Shown here: positions 56,336-64,000 of the stretch, piece by piece
Numbering within the stretch: the stretch's first letter is position 1
How the letters are laid out: the number at the start of each line of letters is the position of its first letter
From: Cristatella mucedo
Taxonomy: Eukaryota > Bryozoa > Phylactolaemata > Cristatellidae
NCBI GenBank assembly: GCA_009760855.2
Contig: WPIO01000017.1
Span: forward strand, 6,316,501 to 6,380,500
DNA: 64,000 nt
Direction: 5' to 3'
Notes under the pieces: model-generated
What the model saw: the letters and a program-made list of their open reading frames with translations, nothing else
Told to the model about the DNA's origin: nothing
The model's database searches: none
Translations under genes and position numbers: made by a program

Positions 56336-56655
56336 ATTCGTCGAACTCCTTACCGGTCCAGGCCTGAATTTTCGCATTGGCCCAAGGTAAATACAAATAG
56401 GTAGACTTTCTTGTGGTGCTGATGAGGACATCTCGTGAAAGGTCATTTTGGACATGAACGCCCAAATTCGGTGCTAACGCTTCGGGCGATATGCTAGCCG
56501 AGCCCATTTTGAGGATTACGCTTGGCACTTTCCGACTGTTTTACCATTAGAAATTTAGTTGCTTTTGTGGTTATTTAATTCTAGTAAGTTGTTGCCATCA
56601 AGTGAGAATGTCTGCAGTTTATGCTGCAGAGGAGCTGAGAGAGTTCAGATGCTGG
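56336..56655 (-). mobile_element. LINE-A old copy, left piece
   Basis: The - strand frame reads LKMGSASISPEALAPNLGVH, VQNDLSRDVLISTTRKSTYL, matching LINE-A LKIGSASISPVESARNLGV.FQSDLSLDDHIS. It is interrupted by SINE-1. Confidence 0.82.
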
Positions 56656-56674
56656 AAGGCATTGAGCGATAAAA

Positions 56675-56865
56675 TAAATAAATAAATAAATCCTAGCTGA
56701 TTAAACAGCCTCTTTTGTATAGCGACAGAAGAGCCTTTACGGCTATCACCACCGCTTGCAGTGGCGATAAAGGATCGCCCACCGCAGGAATCGAACCCAC
56801 GACCTCGGGACCGACGTCGTGAAAGCAACCACCTTATCTAGTTTGCCATCACGGCTCACCATCGA
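56675..56865 (-). mobile_element. SINE-1 copy nested in old LINE-A
   Basis: (AAAT)n tail at 56678-56692, GCTGATTAAACAGCCTCTTT, body, reversed B box GGAATCGAACCC and head. Full-length and little diverged. CGATAA words on both sides may be a short target-site duplication. Confidence 0.93.
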
Positions 56866-56869
56866 TAAT

Positions 56870-57420
56870 CACAGGTACAGCTGTTTGCCATCTGCATACA
56901 AATACAATCCTTGGTTATGCTTTGGCGAACACTCTAGAACATTGCTTGAGATACCCTGTACTTTAAAGGTTCCCCAGGTGACCGTTTGCCGTTGGCGTCA
57001 ATGCTCTGAATCATTCACTGAGATAGGACCTCAACCATCGCGGTGTCGTGCCAGCGTTGCACAGGTGAGATATTAGGTGCTCAAAAAGAGCTTACTGACA
57101 AATGGCACGAAGCACTTAGAAAGATTGAGCATAGCTAACACAGAGACTCAAAACTAAAACTGCATTTATTAGACCCTCGTTGAGCACTTGCAGCGCAGTG
57201 CTTGATGAGAAGCCGGTGAGAAGCACTATAATATGGTAGATGCGACGTTCACGGCATATGAGCCAGACAGATGATTGCATTAACTCTAAGCGCCTCCCTG
57301 CGGTTGAGGCCGGTTGAGCGGGCAGTAGCGAGTAAGGCAAGTCTAGAGATGAGCTGTGAAGAATTTGAAATAATGCAAGATTTGGTACCCGTGGGCCCCC
57401 GATAAATTGTAGCCACCATT
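56870..57420 (-). mobile_element. LINE-A old copy, right piece and rearranged remnant
   Basis: 56880-57095 continues the RT (degenerate catalytic region, then LRGTSTG-like, - strand). About 57170-57420 holds a second, more 3' segment (LICRERRIYHI, FTAHLSSLALLA-like), so the order is rearranged. Confidence 0.65.
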
Positions 57421-58128
57421 TTGTGAATTTGCTGTTGGAGATGCCATATAAGAGACTCGCAAGATTCTCTTCGAGGCGACTGCTTGCAAGCGTCTCGAGG
57501 TCGAAGACGTAAGAGTGACAATGGCCAATCCACAAAAATCATTCATAGTCATTGGAGGGATGAATGAAGGGAAAGCCTATCGTGCGGTGTCAAATATAGT
57601 CTGATAGTAAGTAATTCGATTAAATCCAGGTCTCGGTCGCAGCGAACTTTGCTAAGGACGTCGTAGAGAAGTGGTCAATCAATGTTACGGGTTTATTGCC
57701 GATTGATGCGCATTGCCGGGTGCTGAAACTGGGGCGTGATAAATCAGCCACATTACGACTCGTATTATTTATTCGCGGTTCCTGAAATCTAGCAGCTAGG
57801 ATCCCATTGTTCGATAGTCTATGGCCACGGCCGCATACAATCAGAAGCTGCGAAAAGAAAGGGTTGTCATTTGTGCTTCTGTAGTTGGCATCGGCATTCG
57901 AGCTGATGTAAGCTGTAGGCCACGGAGCCATTGGCGTTTGTCATGGCCGTTGCGGAACGCCTGTAACCAACTCTCCGTTGCTGCCAAATAGACCGGTGTT
58001 CGTAATGAATATAGACCTGTTGTTTTCAGGTAGGGTGAGCTCTTCCTTCGTGGCTGCCATGTTGCGCTATTGTCAGCATACCTGCCCGTATTGGTGCTAC
58101 AGCACAGGTCGCTCGCATTGCTATGTAA
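57421..58128. other. Region without a recognised gene
   Basis: No convincing similarity; short frames only. Confidence 0.35.
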
Positions 58129-58228
58129 TAATAATAATTATAATAATAATGCACTTAATAAAGCGCCCTCAGATAACTCAATCTATTTCAAGGCGCTTTA
58201 AATTTGCTGCAAAGGGAAGTTTCAGGCA
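58129..58228 (-). mobile_element. LINE-A solo 3' end (about 100 bp)
   Basis: The TAA-type tail, the full stem-loop (AAAGCGCC...GGCGCTTTAA) and TTTGCTGCAAAGGGAA are present, then the match stops. This is an extremely 5'-truncated insertion. Confidence 0.85.
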
Positions 58229-58449
58229 TTACCAGCACTAGTCGAGCGGCGGCTAAGACAATAAGCACAGTGACGAGCACTATGCTTGCGGATTAGTTCT
58301 GGCAGGACGTGGAAGCCGCACATTCCGTTGACTACAGCACACTTTAAGAGTGTTCGCCGGGGTTACTATCAACCTGATGACTAGTTAGCTAGAGTACCTC
58401 ACTCCAGTACTTTCGGTAGAGCACTAGGCGGCTAGCACCAATACTGGAA

Positions 58450-58826
58450 ATGTTGGAGATGTGCTTTCAGCTACATAACATTGCTAAAATTCGGGCTTGC
58501 TTAAACAGGGATACTACATCTAAATTGGCCCATGCATTTGTGATATTCCGTCTCGACTTCTGTAACTCACTGCTTGCTGGTGTCCCGGCCTGTGATATCA
58601 TGCGTTTGCAGTTGATGCAAAACTCTTTGTCTGTCATGAGCTTCACAGTTGCCACATCACATCACTTCTCGCCGACCTGCTCTGGCTCTCAGTCAAGCAA
58701 CGTATTGACTTCAAGGTTCTGTCACTCACTTCTAGGTCCCTTTATTATTGGGCTCCAGCCAACCTATCAGTTCTACTTCTCTATCAGGCTAAGCATCGCA
58801 CACCCTCTCTCTGAATCTCATTGTTT
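58450..58826 (+). mobile_element. LINE-A host copy, left of nested copy B
   Basis: The + frame reads FQLHNIAKIRACLNRDTTSK, LAHAFVIFRLDFCNSLLAGV, then frameshifts. It is interrupted at the FRNPTVY-equivalent position by copy B; the same element resumes at about 61812. Confidence 0.87.
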
Positions 58827-59831
58827 AATAATAATAATAATATTAATGCACTTGATAAAGCGCCCTCAGAGAACTCAATCTCTCTCCAGGCGCTTTACAT
58901 TTGCTGCAAAGGGAAATGAAAGTGAATGGTAAGTAAAATCATGCTTGAAAAACAAAGAAAATGAATAATATGGTTAGGGGTGACATGCACAGGGTCAGCA
59001 TGCAAATGTGGTTAGTGGCAGCATGCACGGTGTCAGCATGCTAAAGCACATCAAGGACGAATCACAGGGACCCACTAAATGCTGTCCTAAATAGGTGTGT
59101 TCTTAAGTTCTTTTTAAATGTGGTCAAGACAGGGGATGTTCTGACGCAGGTCGGGAGTGAGTTTCAGACTTTGGGAGCATTCCAACTAAATGCATGGTCT
59201 CAAAAGGATTTAAGGTTTCTACGAGGTATTCGTAGGCTGTTGGATTCCGAAAAGCGGGTGGTACGATGCTTGGCCTGATGGGGTAGTATATCTGAGAGAT
59301 AGGCTGAAGCCATAGAATGAAGGGACCTAAAAGTGAGCTACAAAACCTTGAAGTCAATCCGTTGCTTGACTGGTAGCCAGTGCAGGTCGGTGAGAAGTGG
59401 AGTTATGTGGTAACTGCGACGCTCACGACAGACAAGCCTAGCTGCAGAGTTTTGCACCAGCTGCAATCGTCTGATCGCACATGCTGGTAGGCCAGTAAGC
59501 AGTGAGTTGCCGAAGTCGAGACGGGATGTCACGAATGCATGGACCAACTTAGAGTGGTATCCTCATCTAAACAACCCGAATTTTAGCAATTTTATGTAGC
59601 TGAAAATAGGCAGATTTGACTGTGGAGCTGATTAGGTCGTCTAACGAGAGGTCGCTTTGGAACATGACACCTAGATTTCGAGCTGATTCAACAGGAGATA
59701 TGCTGGCAGAGCCAATTTTGAGGGTCAGCCTTTCCAATCTCTGAATCACACTGGGTTTGCCCATAACTAGTAAGTTAGTTTTATCATCGTTTAGTTTTAG
59801 AAAATTTGCTGCCATCCATGTGCGGATGTCA

Positions 59832-60347
59832 TCAATGCATACAGCAAGTGAGTTGAGAGGTGCTCGAAGGCTGGGAGGGATCAAAACAAAGGTACAACTG
59901 AGTGTCAGTCGCATAGAAGTGAAAGCCTAGATTGTGCTTGCCAATCACATCAGCAAGAGGGAGAGTACAAACCGTGAAAAGAATCGGACCTAGCACGGAG
60001 CTCTGAGGTACTCCATATTTCTGAGGTACTTCAGATGATCTTTGTTCATTCACGTCAATACTCTGGAGTCTCCCACTGAGATAGGACCTGAACCACTGCA
60101 GAGCAGTGCCAGTGATGCCCAGGCGAGATGAGAGGCGCTCAAGAAGAACTTTGTGATCGATGGTATCAAAAGCCACCGAAAGATCGAGCAAAACAAGCAG
60201 AGACATTCTACCCATGTCTGCATTCCTAAGTAGGTCGTTGTATACCTCAAGCAATGCTGACTCAGTGAAGTGATTAGCTCTAAAGCCATACTGGAACTTG
60301 CTATCAAAGTGTGAGGTTTCGATATACGAGTTCAGCTGGTCAGCCAC
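59832..60347 (-). pseudogene. LINE-A copy B: reverse-transcriptase palm
   Basis: A 171-residue frame with VADQLNSYIETSHFDSKFQY, FRANHFTESALLEVYNDLLR, the first catalytic motif LLDLSVAFDTIDH, WFRSYLSGR, GVPQSSVLGPILF and FHFYATDTQLYL. The order and wording are those of the L2/CR1 group. In the second catalytic motif the usual FYADD is FYATD, so one of the two metal-binding aspartates is replaced by threonine. GVPQG is GVPQS. The protein cannot be active as read. Confidence 0.92.
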
Positions 60348-60404
60348 GACCCGTTCCAGTCTGTTTGATAGGAATGGTAGAAGGGAGACTGGGCGGTAGT
60401 TGCT

Positions 60405-61121
60405 TCAGTTCTCTTGGTCTAGTGTCGTTTTCTTGAGAAGCGGCCTGACTACAGCTTTTTTGAAAGGTGCTGGGACATGACCTGAGGCTAATGACATATT
60501 AATGATGTTAGTTATGCATGGCAGCAGCAGATCAGTGCTACGCAGGAGCAGGACAGTGGGAATAGGGTCCAGAGGACTTGTTGTATTCTTTGATTGAGAT
60601 ACGAACTTTAGGACTAGATCACTAGTGACCTGCTTAAATGCAGACATTAAGGTGCAGCCAGGAATCAGGGAATAACATTCTAGTGGGGAGGTTGTCATCG
60701 CAGGGATGGATTCCCTGATCTTGTCTACCTTCTTCACAAAGAATCGAGAGAAGCGATCGGCTAGATCATCACAAGGATCATCAAATAAGTAGCTAATCTG
60801 GGAGCGGTTGAGGAGATGGTTTATCGTCGACATCAGCATTTTTGGATTGTGCATCTGTGATTCAACAATGTTTCTATAGAAGCTAGACTTGGCCTTTGCT
60901 AGGATCGATTGGTACGACCTACAGTAGTCTTCATATGCCTGTCGATGGACAATTAGTCCGGATCTTTTGTATGCTTTTTCAAGCTTTCGTTGAGTAGACC
61001 TGGCTAGTTTAATGTCTGTGGTAAACCTTAGGCCGTCTGGGCGGGGGCGCACAGTGCGCTTTGTCAGAGGTGCAAACTCGTCGAGTGTGTCAGCTAGTGT
61101 CGTGTTGTAGCTATCTACCAA
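60405..61121 (-). pseudogene. LINE-A copy B: endonuclease-RT linker and RT fingers
   Basis: A 238-residue frame running from the end of the endonuclease region (LADTLDEFAPLTKRTVRPRP) through a Lys/Arg-rich linker (RSTQRKLEKAYKRSGL) and MSTINHLLNRSQISYL. It continues through SPLDPIPTVLLL and ASGHVPAPFKKAVVRPLLKK, where the RT fingers begin. It ends at a TGA just before SNYRPVSLLPFLS, which continues in the same frame. A single substitution therefore cuts the polyprotein. Confidence 0.9.
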
Positions 61122-61235
61122 TGATGACAGATCAGAGGGAGGACTGAGCAGCAGAGGTGAAGCAGATATTCTCGCACGGACAGCATCGATGTCAAGGATC
61201 TTGAGGTTTCGCGATTCACAGGTTATTTTAGAGGA

Positions 61236-61810
61236 TTAGGTGGGCACACACTGTAGATTGAATGAGATCTGCATGTGGTCAGATAAGCAGGATGTGGTAA
61301 TAATTGGTGATGACAAAGTGCAGTTGTATGGGAAAATCTGGTCGAGTGTGTGACCCTTGATGTGGGTAGGGCCATGCACATGAGCCACAAGAGACAATGA
61401 GTTAGTCAATGCACGAAATTCGGTGCTGAAAGCGTCAGATAAGTTATCAAAGTGAACGTTGAAATCACCCATTACGAGGAAGGATCGATTTCTTGCACAG
61501 AGAATCGAAATGAGATGGGAGAAATCTCAGATAAAGGAGGATTTGGTACCTGGTGGGCGATAGACTACTGCCACTATCGGTAGCTTGTTTTCGGGAGAGA
61601 CCAAGACAATTGATTCAAAAGACTGCTTCGAGGATACCGCAAATGGCTTGAAGTTGAATTGCGAGCGAACGATAATTGCAACCCCAACTCCAGTTTTGAT
61701 GTATCTAGGGGTGTGAAAGAACGAGAAACCAGATGGAGTAGCGTCTTTAATTGTCGGGCAGTTTATCGATTTTAGCCAAGTTTCAGTTAGGGCGAGCAGG
61801 TCGAGTTTTA
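61236..61810 (-). pseudogene. LINE-A copy B: endonuclease fragment
   Basis: The frame at 61236-61472 has MGDFNVHFDNLSDAFSTEFR, THIKGHTLDQIFPYNCTLSS and CLSDHMQISF. Upstream, beyond a stop near 61530, are VVYRPPGTKSSF and LTETWLKS. GDFN and SDH, the usual catalytic motifs of APE-type endonucleases, are both kept here. The N-terminal LNA.LWN segment is lost by truncation. Confidence 0.88.
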
Positions 61811-61811
61811 G

Positions 61812-62212
61812 CTATACCTCACTAGAGCCTCAGATATTTTGGAGACAGTGCCTGTAGCTCTTATGCTCCTAAGCTCCCAAAACGTAAAACTCACTTCTGA
61901 CTGGCGTCGCGACATTCTCTTACCTGTCGACATTTAAAAGAAAGCTAAAACGCATCTATTTATAACAGCATTTAGAGGGCCCATGTGATTCGTTCTTTGT
62001 GTGCTTTCGTGTGCTGCCACTGTGCATGTTGCCACTGACCATATTTGCATGCTGACCCTGTGTGTGTCACCTCTAACCGTGTCATGCATTTTTTTAATTG
62101 AGCATGCTACCACTAACTATTCAACCATGCTTCCTTTGCAGCATACGTAAAGCGCCCAGAAAGAGATCAAGTTCTCTGAGATGCTATACGAATGTGTTAT
62201 TATAATTACTAC
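61812..62212 (+). mobile_element. LINE-A host copy, right of nested copy B
   Basis: It resumes with words matching YLVQTSNPLETVPVALML-type sequence, then STFKRKLKRIYL, the 3' UTR, GCGCCCAGAAAGAGATCAAG and TTCTCTGAG stem-loop and a TTATTATAATTA tail. Confidence 0.87.
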
Positions 62213-63144
62213 TTAACCTCTCTTGCTACGTTTAGGATTCCAGTGGCAAATACCCAGTTAAATTCAAGAACCCTGGCTTAAGCAGTCGAAGCCAGAGAAA
62301 GGCATTCGAACGAACATAGCAAAACGCATAGTAAAAGACATGCGCGATTGTACCGAATAGTAGGGCCACTAAAAGTGAAGGCCGGTGAAGCTAGAGTGGC
62401 AGCTGACTTGGACGTGCGAGCGCCCGACGGAATTCCGGCTGCATGGCGGCCTCAAACGGCGAGTCATTAATTGTCTTAAGTCCGCGAGTTCCTGCGGGCT
62501 TTTGTAGAAAAAGCAAGCAGACGTGTTTTTAAAAAGGTTTTACCCATATCAGCTTCCACATTCCACTCTCCATAAGAACTTCGATTTTCGGAAAACTCTG
62601 CAGCTGCTAGAAAATGCTGGGCAAGGTGGGCCGAAAGCGGTAGACGAGCTACGCGTACAATGAGACAGCGGGAAACTAAGCTGGGCAGCTGGGCCCAAGG
62701 CTCCGGTATTTTTACGACCATTTATATTGCCGGAAAGAATGCATACATAATTCATAAATGCAATGACAATGAATAATCAAGAGAAAATCTGATCATACCA
62801 CGCTTCAACGCTATCATTTGGTGATACAAAATGCAGGTGAATACATCAATTATCAAATAGTTTTATTACAATTTGATTTGAGTTTTACTAAAGTATTATC
62901 TGCTAATATTTCAAAGTAAAAAAAAATTGATTTAAAACAATTATGAATTTTTAATTCAGTGACTTTTGGTAATTGCTGTTATTGCAACGTTTGGAAAAAG
63001 AAGTAAATTTAAAATGCATCACTGACGTGTTCACAGTAGCAAACTTGAGGAGATTAATAGCCATTTTAAATACTTTTGAGGCACAAGCAATTTTAAAACA
63101 TACCTACTATCCAGTAACAAAAATAAATATGCCGATCAGGTTTG
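62213..63144. other. Region without a recognised gene
   Basis: No recognised domain or transposon; AT-rich from 62750 onward. Confidence 0.35.
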
Positions 63145-63280
63145 GTCCAGCAGTTAAGGTTCTCGCCCCCAACCGAGGTCTTGCTGAGGTCGTGGGCTCG
63201 AGCCCCGAGGCATATGCGAAGCAAGCGCCTGAATAGAGATTGTGTTCTCTTGGGACGCTTTACAAATTAATGATAAACAT
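63145..63280 (+). mobile_element. SINE-2 copy
   Basis: TTTGGTCCAGCAGTTAAGG (A-box-like), GGTCGTGGGCTCGAGCCCCG, GCATATGCGAAG. The LINE-A-like tail is GCGCCTGAATAGAGATTGTG and TTCTCTTGGGACGCTTTACA. Confidence 0.85.
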
Positions 63281-63709
63281 TTTAACACAAATAAAAGCAA
63301 TTTTACGGTCCTGTCCAATCCGACCGGCAGCTGCTGCGCTGATGAAGTACTGGTGGTGCACGGCCGAGCAACTTGTTTATTCTACTGAGAGGAGGGGCAA
63401 AGCCACGAGAAGGACAAAAACTCACCGAAATCGTTCCTACACACGAACAAAGCACTTGCTTATTCTAACGAAAAATGGCGGCGTAAAGGCTTCGCTTGCC
63501 TGCAATCCGCTATGCTTTGACTTGCTGCCAGTCGTGCGCTACAGGACTCGTAGCCAGGCTTATGAGTAAGATGGGTGAAGCGCCATAGTCATAGCAACGA
63601 AGCTAATCGTGCGTTGTTAGCGTTGGGGTACTCAGTGGTTGCTAGTTTTACGGTTTGCACGTGCTTACGATTCATTAGTCATGGCTTCGTGCAGCTATCA
63701 TTTTGACGT

Positions 63710-63772
<63 letters not shown>

Positions 63773-64000
63773 CTTGTTGCACAGTTATTATTATTGCGTC
63801 TCGTCTAGAAAGTAAGCTCTAAAATTTGTTACTGAATTGCAAGTATTTAATGGCCTTTAAAAAGCGCTTCCTTATTTATTAGTCGCTTACGCGTTCTGGT
63901 CCGAGAAAGCAAGCTATTCACTTGTTATGCTGCTCACGGGTCGTTATTGCTAATGGTTTGAGGTACGTACGGATCCTTATTAATTGCTGCTAATTGTTGT
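63281..64000. other. Right edge, nothing recognised apart from a CT tract
   Basis: No gene assigned; a CT microsatellite occupies 63713-63770. Confidence 0.4.
63713..63770 (+). repeat. (CT)n microsatellite
   Basis: An uninterrupted CT run of about 58 bp. Confidence 0.97.

Larger units (their letters stand above)
58827..61811 (-). mobile_element. LINE-A copy B, long copy
   Basis: About 3 kb on the - strand: AAT tail and stem-loop at the left, 3' UTR, C-terminal domain, RT, linker and most of the endonuclease. The endonuclease start is missing; the element begins at LDLLALTETWLKS. Frameshifts and stops separate the parts, but it is the best preserved long copy. It is inserted in an older + copy (58450-58826 and 61812-62210). 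Confidence 0.93.

Overview
This window is nuclear DNA from an invertebrate animal. It has spliced introns, CpG-rich exon and promoter segments, LINE and SINE retrotransposons, a pogo/Tigger-like DNA transposon, long microsatellites and a diverged tandem satellite. The phylum cannot be fixed from the sequence; an arthropod is plausible but unproven.

The main host gene is a Wnt ligand gene on the + strand. Four exons can be joined: 3583-3659 (start codon and signal peptide), 10289-10524, 13545-13825 and 31741-32442 (stop codon). Splice phases agree at all three junctions and the total is 1296 nt, or 431 residues. The joined protein has the 24 cysteines of the Wnt family and the acylated-serine motif CHGPSGSC. 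Two oddities are a low-complexity linker of about 100 residues before the C-terminal cysteine-rich domain and a very short N-terminal segment. Introns are about 6.6, 3.0 and 17.9 kb, so most of the first half of the window is intronic. The GC-rich stretch at about 1950-3582 is the likely promoter and 5' UTR.

Almost everything else is repeat. LINE-A is an L2/CR1-type element with an AP endonuclease, a reverse transcriptase, a 3' stem-loop and a TAA-repeat tail. It is present in some twenty copies, most of them 5'-truncated. The longest are 38.1-41.2 kb (+) and 58.8-61.8 kb (-), and all are broken. LINE-B is a related element with an ACATT-type tail, at 4.1-5.2, 45.1-45.6, 47.5-48.0 and 49.2-49.9 kb. 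LINE-C is an older relative at 17.5-19.65 kb. SINE-1 is a tRNA-derived SINE with a perfect B box. SINE-2 is a tRNA-headed SINE whose tail copies the LINE-A 3' stem-loop. Several insertions are nested and give a relative chronology.

The right half holds two satellite arrays, 42.6-45.9 kb and 53.9-56.3 kb, in mainly opposite orientation. Their monomers are about 170 bp, and in the right array five monomers form a higher-order unit of about 845 bp. The left array has been split by LINE-A, LINE-B and SINE-1 insertions. This layered satellite and the SINE-2/LINE-A tail sharing are the most interesting non-genic signals. No operon, CRISPR array, rRNA or functional tRNA gene was seen.
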